From positions 1,545,011 through 1,609,010 of the forward strand of contig NZ_LT546207.1 of the NCBI RefSeq assembly GCF_900078665.2: a stretch of 64,000 nucleotides of DNA. Reading direction: 5' to 3'. The position numbers were made by a program, and so were the translations under genes. This DNA comes from Mycolicibacterium houstonense. Lineage in GTDB: Bacteria > Actinomycetota > Actinomycetes > Mycobacteriales > Mycobacteriaceae. The notes under the pieces are model-generated. The model was not told the origin of the DNA. It searched no databases and worked only from the letters and a program-made list of their open reading frames with translations. Positions 1 to 8,824 of the stretch are shown here, piece by piece; the first letter of the stretch is position 1; the number at the start of each line of letters is the position of its first letter.

Positions 1-1
1 G

Positions 2-358
2 CACTTCATCGATTGGCCCTGGACACGGCGGCTCGGGCTGTTCCCGTGGCTCGACGAGGCCGAAGGCCTACCGCCGGAGTTGGTAGGCCCCTATAACGCG
101 GTGTTGTGGGTCTGGGGCGTGGGGGGTGCCGGCAGCATCCTCTTCGAGACTCGCCGCGCCGACCTGAAATACGCCGTGGTCGGACTCGTCGCCGGTCCGT
201 TGCTGTTGGCATCGGCCCGGCACCATTTCACGTGGGCGCGCGAGCAGGCTGCTGAGGACACCAGCGGCCGGTGGAGTCCGGTGTTTTCCGCCGGTGACTC
301 GGCAGCGACGTCGCGCCGAGAGAGCTTATGCGCCACTCAGAAGGCTGAAACACGTTGA
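2..358 (+). CDS. C-terminal part of a membrane protein (partial)
   Basis: The frame is open from the first bases of the window to a TGA, so this is the 3' end of a gene starting upstream, with about 118 residues visible. The visible part starts with a Trp/Pro-rich stretch, then has one hydrophobic segment (about YAVVGLVAGPLLLASA) followed by a hydrophilic tail rich in Ser, Arg and Glu. That suits the last membrane helix and cytoplasmic tail of an integral membrane protein. No family is recognised from this fragment. It runs in the same direction as the hydrolase that follows after a 45-base gap, so it could belong to the same transcription unit. An internal ATG at 80 could start a short ORF, but the reading frame continues upstream of it. 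Confidence 0.55.
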   Translation, partial: HFIDWPWTRRLGLFPWLDEAEGLPPELVGPYNAVLWVWGVGGAGSILFETRRADLKYAVVGLVAGPLLLASARHHFTWAREQAAEDTSGRWSPVFSAGDSAATSRRESLCATQKAETR

Positions 359-403
359 CCCACGGATGAATCCGCTGACAGACACGCGACGAGGAGCTGC
401 GAA

Positions 404-1234
404 ATGCAACGCGAAGAACACATGATCGGCGACACCTTCGCCTACCGGTATGCCGGGCCCGGGGCTGACCACGTCCTGTTGGTACAGCATGGGATCGGAG
501 GTCATGGGGGGATCTACGACAAGTTCGGGGCACACTATGCCGAACGAGGCGCCGAGATGTGGTGCATGGACGCTCCCGGCCATGGCCGATCGTGTGTCGA
601 TCGTCGTGCCGGCCAATTCACCTTGCAGGAGTGGGTGGACGCCGCGCTGAACGTGACCGAGCACATCGCCACCCACACCGGCTTGCCGGTGTTCATCAAA
701 GGTTCGTCGTTGGGTGCAGCCGCCGCCTACTGTGCCTACGCGGCGTCAGACTCGCACGCCGGCGCAATTTTGATGGGATTCGCCATACCGTCTTCGCCAC
801 TGATTCCCGCCGACAACCCCTTTCGCTCCGAGGCGTTCAAGCAGATGACCGCCTTCTTCGGCACGGCTTTGCGGTTCGACATCGACCAATACATAAACTT
901 CGACGAGGACTACGGGTTCCGTGGAGCGGGCGTGCAGAAACACAATGACCCGCTCAACACATGGAGTTATGACCTCGCCGCCTGGGGGTCGATCCTTCGT
1001 TATGACCCGGCCGTCGCGCTGGCCGACAACACCAAACCGATCCTGTTCGCCGTCGGGGAGAAGGATCCCATCTTCACCCCCGAGATCGCCAAGATGGTCG
1101 CCGATGCCACCGGCGGACCGGTCCAGCTACACATCCACCCTGACGCCGTCCATCAGCTGATGCTTTTCCACACCCGCGACTACGCCGATGTGGTGCACGG
1201 CTGGTGCACCAAGCAGCTCAGCTCATTGCACTAG
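404..1234 (+). CDS. alpha/beta hydrolase (lysophospholipase / S33 peptidase-like)
   Basis: A 276-residue cytoplasmic hydrolase of the alpha/beta fold. The His-Gly oxyanion motif is at residues 29-30 (QHGIGG). The nucleophile elbow is G-S-S-L-G at 100-104 with Ser102. The acid is probably Asp221 in GEKDPIF and the base His250 in DAVHQL, giving a complete triad. The domain pattern resembles monoacylglycerol lipase/lysophospholipase-like enzymes (Hydrolase_4 type), which cleave esters or C-C bonds of small substrates. The chosen ATG has a GGAG 9 bases upstream; a second in-frame ATG six codons later is possible. It is followed after 34 bases by a fumarylacetoacetase-fold enzyme and a DoxX protein on the same strand, which suggests a small catabolic operon. 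The substrate cannot be told from sequence. Confidence 0.85.
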   Translation: MQREEHMIGDTFAYRYAGPGADHVLLVQHGIGGHGGIYDKFGAHYAERGAEMWCMDAPGHGRSCVDRRAGQFTLQEWVDAALNVTEHIATHTGLPVFIKGSSLGAAAAYCAYAASDSHAGAILMGFAIPSSPLIPADNPFRSEAFKQMTAFFGTALRFDIDQYINFDEDYGFRGAGVQKHNDPLNTWSYDLAAWGSILRYDPAVALADNTKPILFAVGEKDPIFTPEIAKMVADATGGPVQLHIHPDAVHQLMLFHTRDYADVVHGWCTKQLSSLH

Positions 1235-1268
1235 AACCGGACCCCTCTGTCGTCTGCAAAGGAAAGCC

Positions 1269-2132
1269 ATGAAACTCGCCAACCTGGCCGGCCGCGCCGT
1301 GTTGATCACCCCGGACGGGATTGTCGATCTCGCCAAAGCGTCCGGAGGGTCACTGCCCAGTCAACCCGACGCGGCGATCGCCAATCTCGATGACATCCGT
1401 ACGTTCTATGCGACCGCGCAGCCGGAACCGAACGTCACCCTCACCGAAGCCGACCTGCTCGAAGATCTCAGCCTGCTCGGCCCACCCGCGACCGCTCCCC
1501 GGCAGATCTTCGCCGTCGGCCTCAACTACGCCGACCACAGCACCGAGACCGGCCTTGCCGTTCCCGACCAACCACTGATCTTCACGAAGTTCGCCTCTTC
1601 ACTGGCCGGTCCTGGCTCAACCATTCCGCTGCCCGCACCTACTTGCGATTGGGAGATCGAGCTGGTCACGGTCATCGGCCGCGGTGGCCGCAACATCACG
1701 CCAGAGGCCGCGATGAGTCATGTGGCCGGATACTGTGTCGGCCAGGACATCTCGGAGCGGGCTACCCAGATGGAAGGAACGCCACCCCAATTCAGTCTCG
1801 CCAAAAGTCATCGAGGGTTCAGTCCAATCGGCCCGTGGATCACCACCATCGATGAACTCTCCGACCCGAGCGACCTGGCCATCATGACCACGCTCGATGA
1901 CGAGATCGTCCAGCAGGCCCGCACCAGCGAGATGATCTTCCCCGTCGAAGACCTCGTGAGTCACCTGTCCGGTGTCTGTGAACTGATGCCCGGTGACCTC
2001 ATCTTCACCGGCACCCCGTCCGGCGTCGGATACTCACGCACCCCACCGCGTTACCTCACTCCCGGCAGCATCTTGCATTCGGCCATCGAAGGCCTGGGCC
2101 GACTCCGCAACCCCTGCACCGCCGCCGGCTGA
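1269..2132 (+). CDS. fumarylacetoacetate hydrolase family protein
   Basis: A 287-residue enzyme of the FAH superfamily, whose members hydrolyse, decarboxylate or hydrate beta-diketo acids with a divalent metal. It has an N-terminal segment typical of the family (VLITPDGIVDLAK) and then the catalytic core. The usual metal ligands are visible as E129 and E131 in DWEIEL and D160 in GQDIS. His90 in LNYADH is the usual catalytic His position, and SPIGPW and FTGTPSGVG are conserved family stretches. The ATG was chosen because AAAGGAAAG precedes it by a few bases; an open frame extends further upstream inside the hydrolase gene but is not family-like. Within this cluster it may act on a ring-cleavage product, as in homoprotocatechuate or acylpyruvate pathways. 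The exact reaction is unknown. Confidence 0.88.
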   Translation: MKLANLAGRAVLITPDGIVDLAKASGGSLPSQPDAAIANLDDIRTFYATAQPEPNVTLTEADLLEDLSLLGPPATAPRQIFAVGLNYADHSTETGLAVPDQPLIFTKFASSLAGPGSTIPLPAPTCDWEIELVTVIGRGGRNITPEAAMSHVAGYCVGQDISERATQMEGTPPQFSLAKSHRGFSPIGPWITTIDELSDPSDLAIMTTLDDEIVQQARTSEMIFPVEDLVSHLSGVCELMPGDLIFTGTPSGVGYSRTPPRYLTPGSILHSAIEGLGRLRNPCTAAG

Positions 2133-2142
2133 GGACGCACAC

Positions 2143-2496
2143 ATGCATTTAGTGACGACCATCCTGATGGGGTTACTGGCACTGCTGCTCATCGCCACCG
2201 GCACGATGAAACTGCTCAACAACGCCACCGCGCGCGGCAACGCCGATCACCTTGGGATCAGTGCCAATCTGAGCCGCGCGATCGGCATCGCCGAAATCGC
2301 AGGGGCCGCAGGGCTTATCCTCGGCATCTTCTTCGTTCCACTCGCCATAATCACCGCGACCGCGGTCCTCATCCTCATGATCGGCGCCATCGTCTACCAC
2401 GCCCGCGCGCACGACAGCTTCACGGCCATTCTGCCGGCAGTACTGACCGCCGCGGCGGCCCTGGCGATCATCGTGCTGAGCACACTCAAGTTCTGA
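2143..2496 (+). CDS. DoxX family membrane protein
   Basis: A 117-residue integral membrane protein with four hydrophobic segments, beginning with the DoxX-like pattern MGLLALLLIATGTMKLL and a short loop rich in Asn/Asp. DoxX and DoxX-like proteins are small four-helix proteins of the plasma membrane. They are often found with oxidoreductases, but their role is poorly defined. The ATG lies 10 bases after the stop of the FAH-family gene. An earlier in-frame ATG inside that gene would add a Pro/Ser-rich non-family leader and is rejected. The tight spacing supports co-transcription with the two upstream enzymes. Confidence 0.8.
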   Translation: MHLVTTILMGLLALLLIATGTMKLLNNATARGNADHLGISANLSRAIGIAEIAGAAGLILGIFFVPLAIITATAVLILMIGAIVYHARAHDSFTAILPAVLTAAAALAIIVLSTLKF

Positions 2497-3010
2497 CAAA
2501 CAACGCACCCGTTGGTGCGCCGCGTTACAACACCTGCCGAGCCTGACTGTTTACCGGTGCATCCGTCCACGGTTCGGGGCAGCCCTACCATGTGTTCGTC
2601 ACCAACCTTGAACACAAGATGGGTCTGAGGCTCTCAGCGACGTGTTAGCTGACCTCTACGGTGGCACGAGAGTGCGCCGACGCCGACCCCGATGTGGCCG
2701 CGCGGCTCACCGATCTGTTGCCCCATCGTCAAGGGTGCAGGTACTGGGCGCGCAAGGCGCAACCCCGCCCGGGCCGACACCACCCGGCCTGCGTATGGTA
2801 GCCACCTTCACCACCTCGGCATCGGAGGCCGCCACGTCGGCGCCCGGGTCCTGATCCTGGTACCACCACCGTGTCGGTCATCAGCAACACCGGCTACCAC
2901 CTCATCGCCGGCCACCACATCAACCCAGACGGCAACTCCTGGCCCGAAAAACAAAAACCCCGACCAAGGCCGGGGTGATCTGTAACCAATGACTCGACTC
3001 ATCACAATTG
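2497..3010. other. intergenic stretch with possible gene remnants
   Basis: About 510 bases without a convincing intact gene. A GTG-started frame at 2661 runs about 46 codons with coding-like composition before a stop. A second frame near 2872-2976 reads like the end of a protein (VSVISNTGYHLIAG..., ending in a basic Lys/Pro/Arg run). The two are in different frames with no shared domain, so they may be leftovers of a decayed gene next to a tRNA, a common integration site. I do not recognise either fragment. The end of the stretch holds the tRNA terminator. Confidence 0.4.
2946..2975 (-). terminator. intrinsic terminator of tRNA-Leu
   Basis: On the minus strand a GC stem (CCCCGGCC / GGTCGGGG, closed by a G-U pair and a very short loop) is followed at once by TTTTTGTTTTT. 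It lies about 35 bases beyond the 3' end of the tRNA, the right place and strand to end its transcript. Confidence 0.75.
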
Positions 3011-3096
3011 TGTCCGAGGGGGGACTTGAACCCCCACGCCCGTTAATAGGGCACTAGCACCTCAAGCTAGCGCGTCTGCCATTCCGCCACTCGGAC
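3011..3096 (-). tRNA. tRNA-Leu (GAG anticodon)
   Basis: On the minus strand the sequence folds as a class II tRNA. The acceptor stem is GTCCGAG/CTCGGAC with discriminator A. There is a D-arm (GCGGAATGGCAGACGC), an anticodon stem CTAGC/GCTAG holding loop TTGAGGT with anticodon GAG, a long variable arm (TGCCCTATTAACGGGCG) and a T-arm with GGTTCAAGTCC. The long variable arm and the G-GCGGAATGG D-arm are typical of tRNA-Leu. The CCA end is not encoded. The next gene, an M20 peptidase, starts about 80 bases away on the other strand. Confidence 0.96.
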
Positions 3097-3177
3097 ATGC
3101 CAACCCTGCGGGGTTGGGCGCCTAAGGCTATCGGATTGTGTGCCCCAGACCCAAACCGGTGCCCCAGTGGTACGAAT

Positions 3178-4518
3178 GTGACTGTGACTGTCCCCGCCTC
3201 CAGCGCGGACGAGGTGGTCGATCTCGTCAGCGCGCTCATCCGTTTCGACACCTCCAACACCGGTGATCCGGCCACCACCAAGGGCGAGGCCGAGTGTGCC
3301 CACTGGGTGGCCCAACAGCTGCAGGAGGTCGGCTACGAGACCGAATACGTCGAGGCCGGGGCGCCCGGACGGGGCAATGTGTTCGCCCGGCTGCCAGGTG
3401 CCGATCCGTCCCGCGGTGCGCTGATGATCCACGGGCACCTCGACGTCGTCCCGGCCGAACCCGCAGATTGGAGCGTGCACCCGTTCTCCGGGGCGGTCAA
3501 GGACGGCTATGTGTGGGGCCGCGGCGCGGTCGACATGAAGGACATGGTCGGGATGGCCATCGCGGTGGCCCGGCACTTCAAACGCTCGGGCATCGTCCCG
3601 CCCCGTGAGCTGGTGTTCGCGTTCGTCTCCGACGAGGAGCACGGCGGTACCTACGGCGCCAACTGGCTGGTGGACAACCGGCCCGACCTGTTCGACGGGG
3701 TCACCGAGGCGATCGGCGAGGTGGGCGGATTCTCCCTGACCGTGCCCCGCAAGGACGGCGGCGAGCGGCGGCTCTACCTGATCGAGACCGCCGAGAAGGG
3801 CCTGTCGTGGATGCGGCTGACCGCGCGGGGCCGGGCGGGCCACGGCTCGATGGTGCACGACGACAACGCGGTGACGGCCATCGCCGGTGCTGTGGACCGG
3901 CTGGGCCGCCACCAGTTCCCGCTGGTGCTCAACCCGGCCGTCGAGCAGTTCCTCACCGCGGTGGCCGAGGAGACCGGCTACGACTTCGACGTGAACTCGC
4001 CGGACCTGGACGGCACGATCGCCAAACTCGGCGGGGTGGCCCGGATCGTGTCGGCCACGCTGCGCGACACCGCCAATCCGACCATGCTCAAGGCCGGCTA
4101 CAAGGCCAACGTGATCCCGGCGTCGGCGGAGGCCGTGATCGACTGCCGGGTGCTGCCCGGCCGCAAGGAGGCCTTCGAGCGTGAGGTCGACGCGCTGATC
4201 GGTCCCGATGTCACCCGCAGCTGGGAGCGCGATCTGCCGTCGTACGAGACCACGTTCGACGGTGATCTGGTGGATGCCATGAACGCGGCGATCCTGGCGC
4301 TGGACCCCGAGGCCCGCACCGTGCCCTACATGCTGTCGGGCGGAACGGACGCGAAGTCGTTCCAGCGGTTGGGGATTCGCTGCTTCGGGTTCGCGCCGCT
4401 GCGCCTGCCGCCGGACCTGGATTTCGCGGCCCTGTTCCACGGTGTCGACGAGCGGGTACCCGTGGACGCACTGCAGTTCGGGGCGGGCGTTCTGGAACAC
4501 TTTCTGCGGAACTGCTGA
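3178..4518 (+). CDS. M20/M25/M40 family metallo-peptidase (DapE/ArgE-like)
   Basis: A 446-residue zinc-dependent amidohydrolase of the M20 family, equivalent by context to Rv2141c of M. tuberculosis (about 448 residues). Visible motifs are the metal-binding [17 protein letters not shown], the catalytic DEEHGG, and a C-terminal SGGTDA...FHGVDERV that supplies the final His ligand. The central dimerisation domain lies between DEEHGG and the last motif. Members remove acyl or amino-acid groups from small peptides or acylated amino acids. The substrate is unknown. The frame is open further upstream to 3097, next to the tRNA, but family length and the poor composition of that leader favour the GTG at 3178 (or 3184). 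A PEBP gene follows 43 bases downstream. Confidence 0.9.
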   Translation: MTVTVPASSADEVVDLVSALIRFDTSNTGDPATTKGEAECAHWVAQQLQEVGYETEYVEAGAPGRGNVFARLPGADPSRGALMIHGHLDVVPAEPADWSVHPFSGAVKDGYVWGRGAVDMKDMVGMAIAVARHFKRSGIVPPRELVFAFVSDEEHGGTYGANWLVDNRPDLFDGVTEAIGEVGGFSLTVPRKDGGERRLYLIETAEKGLSWMRLTARGRAGHGSMVHDDNAVTAIAGAVDRLGRHQFPLVLNPAVEQFLTAVAEETGYDFDVNSPDLDGTIAKLGGVARIVSATLRDTANPTMLKAGYKANVIPASAEAVIDCRVLPGRKEAFEREVDALIGPDVTRSWERDLPSYETTFDGDLVDAMNAAILALDPEARTVPYMLSGGTDAKSFQRLGIRCFGFAPLRLPPDLDFAALFHGVDERVPVDALQFGAGVLEHFLRNC

Positions 4519-4561
4519 CTGCACGAGTCACGACGCACATGAGTCACGACGAGAGGGAACC

Positions 4562-5086
4562 ATGAGCACATCTCCGTACGACAACCTGCCGAAGCTGCCG
4601 ACGTTCACCCTGACCTCCGAATCGGTCAGTGACGGGCAGCCGTTGGCCAACGATCAGGTCAGCGGGATCATGGGCGCCGGCGGTTCGGACACCTCGCCGC
4701 AGCTGAGCTGGTCCGGCTTCCCGGACGAGACCAAGAGCTTCGCCGTCACCGTGTACGACCCGGATGCCCCGACCGCCTCGGGTTTCTGGCACTGGGCCGT
4801 GGCCGATCTGCCTGCCTCGGTGACCGAGTTGCCCGCAGGCGCGGGTGACGGCGGCGACCTGCCCGGTGGTGCGGTCACGCTGGCCAACGATGCCAGCCTC
4901 AAGCGCTACATCGGCGCGGCTCCGCCGGCCGGTCACGGCCCGCACCGCTACTACATCGCCGTGCATGCCCTGCCGGTGGAGTCCCTGGGGCTGCCGGATG
5001 GCGCCACCCCGGCGTACCTGGGCTTCAACCTGTTCGGCCAGGCCATCGCCCGTGCCGTGATCCACGGCACCTATGAACAGCACTGA
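4562..5086 (+). CDS. YbhB/YbcL family phosphatidylethanolamine-binding protein (TB18.6-like)
   Basis: A 174-residue protein of the PEBP/Raf-kinase-inhibitor-like family, corresponding by position to Rv2140c (TB18.6). The family signature [13 protein letters not shown] is present, as is the second conserved block [12 protein letters not shown] that lines the ligand pocket. Bacterial members are soluble and bind anionic or phospholipid-like ligands; their role is not settled. The ATG is preceded by GAGAGGGAAC. It follows the M20 peptidase gene closely and probably shares its transcript. Its 3' end overlaps the convergent pyrD gene by 16 bases. Confidence 0.92.
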   Translation: MSTSPYDNLPKLPTFTLTSESVSDGQPLANDQVSGIMGAGGSDTSPQLSWSGFPDETKSFAVTVYDPDAPTASGFWHWAVADLPASVTELPAGAGDGGDLPGGAVTLANDASLKRYIGAAPPAGHGPHRYYIAVHALPVESLGLPDGATPAYLGFNLFGQAIARAVIHGTYEQH

Positions 5087-6183
5087 GCAGAAGTAACCGC
5101 AGGGCGGGCGCGGCGGGGGCAGCGGGCAGCTGATCCCACCGCGTCGGTCAGCGACGCGAACCCGCCGGCGTGCAACCGCTCGGCGATGCCGTCGTGAATC
5201 TGCTTGGCCCACAGGCCGCCGCCGTAGATGAACCCGGTGTAGCCCTGCAGCAGGGTGGCCCCCGAGACGATCCGTTCCCACGCGTCGTCGGCCGTCTCGA
5301 TGCCGCCCACGCTGATCAGCACGAGCTTGCTGCCCACGCGGCGATACAGCCGGCGCAGCACCTCCAGTGACCGGCGTGCGACCGGGCGCCCGGAGACCCC
5401 GCCCGCGCCGAGCTCGGCGACGCCGGGGGTGGCCAACCCGTCACGCGACACGGTGGTGTTGGTGGCGACGATGCCGGCCAAGCCCAATTCGACTGCCAGG
5501 TCCGCGATCTCGTCGATGTCGGCATCCGAGAGGTCGGGGGCGATCTTGACCAGCACCGGCTTGTTCGTCTCCGCCTTGACCGCGGCCAGGATCGGCCGCA
5601 ACGATTCCACGGCCTGCAGGTCCCGCAGCCCCGGCGTATTGGGGGAGCTGACGTTGACGACGACATAGGCGGCCAGCGCGCTCACCAGCCGGGTGCTCTC
5701 GGCGTAGTCGGCCACCGCGTCCTGTGCCGGGGTCAGCTTGGTCTTGCCGATGTTCACCCCGATCGGCACATCGGGGGTGTGCTGGGCCAGCCGGATTGCC
5801 AGTGCACCCGCGCCCTCGTTGTTGAAGCCCATCCGGTTGAGCAGCGCATGGTCCTCGGGCAATCGGAACAGCCGGGGTTCGGGGTTGCCCGGCTGCGGCT
5901 GGGCCGTCACGGTCCCGACCTCGGCGAAGCCGAAGCCGAGGGCGCCCCAGGTGCCCAGGCCGCGGCCATCCTTGTCGAATCCGGCGGCCAGACCCATGGG
6001 GCCGGGGAAGCGCACCCCGAACACCGTGCTGGCCAGCGCCGGATCGGTGGGGGCCAGCCGTCGCGCCAGCGCGCGGCGCAGGATCGCGGGGCCGGTGACG
6101 GTGCGCAGCAGCGCGAACACCCACAGGTGAATCCGTTCCGGGGGCACCAGGAACAGGGCCCGCCGCAGTGCCGCGTAGATCAC
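5071..6183 (-). CDS. pyrD: quinone-dependent dihydroorotate dehydrogenase
   Basis: A 370-residue class 2 dihydroorotate dehydrogenase, oxidising dihydroorotate to orotate at the membrane with quinone as acceptor (fourth step of pyrimidine synthesis). The N-terminal amphipathic membrane-binding region is [22 protein letters not shown]-barrel motifs follow: [39 protein letters not shown] with the catalytic Ser, [16 protein letters not shown], and a C-terminal [16 protein letters not shown] and [12 protein letters not shown] for phosphate binding. The start is the GTG whose GTGA overlaps the stop of the upstream small gene, suggesting translational coupling. A longer open frame exists upstream but reads through that gene. 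It converges with the PEBP gene. Confidence 0.95.
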   Translation of the reverse strand: MIYAALRRALFLVPPERIHLWVFALLRTVTGPAILRRALARRLAPTDPALASTVFGVRFPGPMGLAAGFDKDGRGLGTWGALGFGFAEVGTVTAQPQPGNPEPRLFRLPEDHALLNRMGFNNEGAGALAIRLAQHTPDVPIGVNIGKTKLTPAQDAVADYAESTRLVSALAAYVVVNVSSPNTPGLRDLQAVESLRPILAAVKAETNKPVLVKIAPDLSDADIDEIADLAVELGLAGIVATNTTVSRDGLATPGVAELGAGGVSGRPVARRSLEVLRRLYRRVGSKLVLISVGGIETADDAWERIVSGATLLQGYTGFIYGGGLWAKQIHDGIAERLHAGGFASLTDAVGSAARCPRRARPAVTSAQCCS

Positions 6184-6449
6184 AGCGCCGGCGCCTGCGG
6201 TGTACCCGGCATCGTTGACGCGGTTTTCTTGCGGCGCAACAGCACCCGTCGGCTCCCGTCTGTATAGGCCCGCACCCGGGTCAGTTCCCAGCCGCGGTAC
6301 TCCGCCTCGATCGACAAGCGGATCGAGGCACTGATCCTGGTCACATCCGGCGGCAGCCGCAGCGGGATCCAGTCGTACTCCTCGGAGCGGTCTTCGGCGA
6401 CCACCTTGTCCCACCCCGGGGGCATGCGGCCCTGCTGGATGGTGGTCAT
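6180..6449 (-). CDS. small conserved actinobacterial protein (DUF5703-like)
   Basis: An 89-residue soluble protein with no signal peptide or membrane segment. It starts [17 protein letters not shown], continues with a predicted beta-rich core ([35 protein letters not shown]) and ends in a basic tail with RRVLLRRKK. From memory it resembles the actinobacterial family of unknown function DUF5703, which I could not check. It overlaps its neighbours by four bases on each side: ATGA with lppL upstream and GTGA with pyrD downstream. The three genes are therefore almost certainly co-translated. No function can be assigned. Confidence 0.75.
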   Translation of the reverse strand: MTTIQQGRMPPGWDKVVAEDRSEEYDWIPLRLPPDVTRISASIRLSIEAEYRGWELTRVRAYTDGSRRVLLRRKKTASTMPGTPQAPAL

Positions 6450-7516
6450 GGCCGGCCCGCTGCGTCGCGGATCACCTGCACACCGGCTCCCGAGCCGGAC
6501 ACCACGTAGAGGGTGCCGGTCTTGTCGTCGTAGGCCAGGGAGTTCGGTTGCTGCACGGTTCGATAACGCACCTTTTCCACGGGTATGCCGGTGGAGAGAT
6601 CGTAACCAATCACGGTGTTGGCCGCGGTTTGCGACACCCAGGCCAGCCGGTCGGATCCGGTCAGGCCATAGGGGGCGGCGGGCACCGGGTAGCGCTGGCG
6701 CATGATCAGCGGGTCGGCGCCGAACACCAGCAGCTCGTCACCGCGGGTATCGGCGACCAGTACCCGGCCGCGGGAATCGGCCGCCATGGTGGTGGCGCCC
6801 TCGCCGGCCCGCAGGGCCTGCGGTGCCTTGGTCCCGCTGGGATCGACGGCGGTCACCGAGGTTTGTCCGCGATCCAGCACCACTGCGGTATTGCCTTGCG
6901 TGACAAGTGAATCCACCCTGGCAAAGATCTTGAGCCGGGCGGCGACAGTGTGATCGTCGCCCAGGGTGTAGACCGCGCCGTCGGCGCTGCCGAGCACCGG
7001 TTTGCCATCGGCGCGCACGGCGATCGCGGTGAACTCGACGTCCTGCTGGCCCTCCACGTCGACTTTGCCGGCCTTGGCGCCGGCAACGTCGACGCGGAAG
7101 TACCCACCGCGGGTGGCGGCCAGCAGATTGCCTTTGCCGTCGGCGCTCAGCGCGGTGGCCGCCGGGGTCAGGATCACGTCGCGCGATGGTGCGCTGCCCG
7201 TCATCAGGGTGAGGATCGACTGGCCCTCGGGGCCGGGGGACAGCACAGCCAGCGTGCCGGTTGCTGGGTCGAACACTGCGCTGTCGGTGCGTCCGCGGAG
7301 TTGCCGGATCTCGCCGTCCGGGGTGGCGGCGACCGGCGGTGAATCCGCAGCTTGAGCGGGCTCGATGGTGGGTGGCGGGGCGTCGGCGGGATTGGACGTG
7401 CAGCCCGCGGTGAGCAGCAGGGCCAGTGCGACGAGGCCGGCGCGAACTGGCTGACCTGCAAGGATTGGGCGCAACGGATGGCTCTCGATCGGATCTGGTT
7501 GGTCGGTGACGGGCAA
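6446..7516 (-). CDS. lppL: lipoprotein with beta-propeller (LppL-like)
   Basis: A 356-residue exported lipoprotein. The N-terminus has a hydrophobic stretch ending in the lipobox LLTAGC, followed by a Pro/Ala-rich linker. The rest is repeated beta-strand units (for example [53 protein letters not shown] and [18 protein letters not shown]) that suggest a YncE/NHL-type propeller. Position next to pyrD matches lppL (Rv2138). The farthest start is a TTG; a TTG 15 codons later would give a more typical 25-residue signal peptide, so the true start is uncertain. It begins the lppL-DUF5703-pyrD cotranslated unit and is divergent from the next gene. Confidence 0.85.
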   Translation of the reverse strand: MPVTDQPDPIESHPLRPILAGQPVRAGLVALALLLTAGCTSNPADAPPPTIEPAQAADSPPVAATPDGEIRQLRGRTDSAVFDPATGTLAVLSPGPEGQSILTLMTGSAPSRDVILTPAATALSADGKGNLLAATRGGYFRVDVAGAKAGKVDVEGQQDVEFTAIAVRADGKPVLGSADGAVYTLGDDHTVAARLKIFARVDSLVTQGNTAVVLDRGQTSVTAVDPSGTKAPQALRAGEGATTMAADSRGRVLVADTRGDELLVFGADPLIMRQRYPVPAAPYGLTGSDRLAWVSQTAANTVIGYDLSTGIPVEKVRYRTVQQPNSLAYDDKTGTLYVVSGSGAGVQVIRDAAGRP

Positions 7517-7597
7517 GAATCCAGTTTAGGCATGACCGTTCGCCAGAATTGGTCGCGTCTGCAAGCATCGCGCCATAAGTGGAGGTATGGTTCGACC

Positions 7598-7909
7598 ATG
7601 ACCCTCGCCGCAGACCGGGAACTGTGTAGCCGTGAGTTTGCTATGGAGGATATTTCCACTGGTGTGCACGCCAGCGGCTTTGGCCAAGTCGGCGACGGCC
7701 GGAGCTTTTCGTTCCACATCGAGCGCCAGCAGCTCATGATCGAGGTTTACCGCCCACGGCTGTCCGGGCCGGTGCCCGTCGACGACGACGTGGTGGCCGT
7801 GGCCTCCCGCAAACTGACCGACATCGACCTCACCGACGAACGCAGCCTGTCGGCAACGGTCCGCGATGCGGTCGCCGAGGCGCAGCCGGTGTCGCGCGCC
7901 GCTCGCTGA
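7598..7909 (+). CDS. conserved hypothetical protein (Rv2137c-like)
   Basis: A protein of about 103 residues with no signal peptide or membrane helix. It contains the stretch FSFHIERQQLMIEVYRPRL, followed by an acidic segment and a helix near the C-terminus (RSLSATVRDAVAEAQ). By position between lppL and uppP it corresponds to Rv2137c. No known domain is recognised. The ATG at 7598 follows GGAGG by about 12 bases; a second ATG at 7643 is possible. It is transcribed away from lppL and towards uppP, whose start lies 38 bases after its stop, so the two may form an operon. Confidence 0.65.
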   Translation: MTLAADRELCSREFAMEDISTGVHASGFGQVGDGRSFSFHIERQQLMIEVYRPRLSGPVPVDDDVVAVASRKLTDIDLTDERSLSATVRDAVAEAQPVSRAAR

Positions 7910-7947
7910 ACGCGTTCCGCTGAGGTCGTCACGGTACGGTCGTCGTC

Positions 7948-8796
7948 GTGACTGACGTCGGTGCCATGTCCTGGCTGCAAGTGGTCGTGTTGTCGATTGT
8001 CCAGGGGCTCACCGAGTTTCTCCCGGTATCGTCCTCGGGGCATCTGGCGATCACCTCGCAATTGTTCTTCGACGACGACGCCGGCGCCTCGTTCACCGCC
8101 GTCACGCAGTTGGGTACCGAACTCGCGGTGCTGGTGTATTTCGCCAAGGACATCGGCCGCATCGTCAGGGCCTGGTTCGGCGGGCTGCTGGACGCCACCC
8201 GCCGGTCGGCCGACTACTGGCTGGGCTGGTGGGTGATCATCGGCAGCATTCCGATCGGCGTTTTCGGGCTGCTGTTCAAGGACGAAATCCGTACCGGCGC
8301 ACGCAATCTCTGGCTGGTCGCCTCGGCGCTGATCGTGTTCTCGGCGGTGATCGCCGCCGCCGAGTACTACGGCAGGCAGGTCCGCCGCGTCGAACAGCTG
8401 ACCTGGCGCGACAGCATCATCGTCGGCCTGGCCCAGTGCCTGGCCCTGGTTCCCGGCGTGTCGCGCTCGGGTGCGACCATCAGTGCCGGGCTCTTTCTCG
8501 GCATGGAGCGCGAGCTCGCCGCCAGGTTCGGCTTCCTGCTGGCGATTCCGGCGGTGTTCGCCTCGGGTCTGTTCTCGCTGCCCGATGCGTTCCATCCGGT
8601 CGGGGAGGGAATGAGCGCGACGGGCCCTCAGTTGTTCGTTGCCACGGTGATCGCGTTCGTCATCGGCTTCGCGGCAGTCGCCTGGTTCCTGAAATTCCTG
8701 GTATCGCACAGCATGTACTGGTTCGTCGGATACCGGGTGGTGCTGGGTGTGGTGGTGCTGGCGCTGCTGGGTACCGGAGTGATCGCGGCGCAATGA
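7948..8796 (+). CDS. uppP: undecaprenyl-diphosphate phosphatase
   Basis: A 282-residue polytopic membrane protein of the BacA/UppP family, which dephosphorylates undecaprenyl (in mycobacteria decaprenyl) diphosphate to recycle the lipid carrier for peptidoglycan and arabinogalactan synthesis. The first signature, [13 protein letters not shown] at residues 21-33, holds the catalytic Glu and His. The second, [17 protein letters not shown] near 169-185, holds the phosphate-binding Arg. About seven or eight hydrophobic helices span the length. The start is GTG at 7948; an ATG at 7966 would drop six residues. It is followed 28 bases later by a histidine phosphatase, as in Rv2136c-Rv2135c. Confidence 0.95.
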   Translation: MTDVGAMSWLQVVVLSIVQGLTEFLPVSSSGHLAITSQLFFDDDAGASFTAVTQLGTELAVLVYFAKDIGRIVRAWFGGLLDATRRSADYWLGWWVIIGSIPIGVFGLLFKDEIRTGARNLWLVASALIVFSAVIAAAEYYGRQVRRVEQLTWRDSIIVGLAQCLALVPGVSRSGATISAGLFLGMERELAARFGFLLAIPAVFASGLFSLPDAFHPVGEGMSATGPQLFVATVIAFVIGFAAVAWFLKFLVSHSMYWFVGYRVVLGVVVLALLGTGVIAAQ

Positions 8797-8824
8797 CGAG
8801 AGGGCACGCTATGAGGACTGAGAA

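Noticed and set aside
3067..4524. A 485-codon minus-strand frame over the M20 peptidase
   Set aside because: Antisense of a full M20 gene, with His/Arg/Gly-rich translation and no motif.
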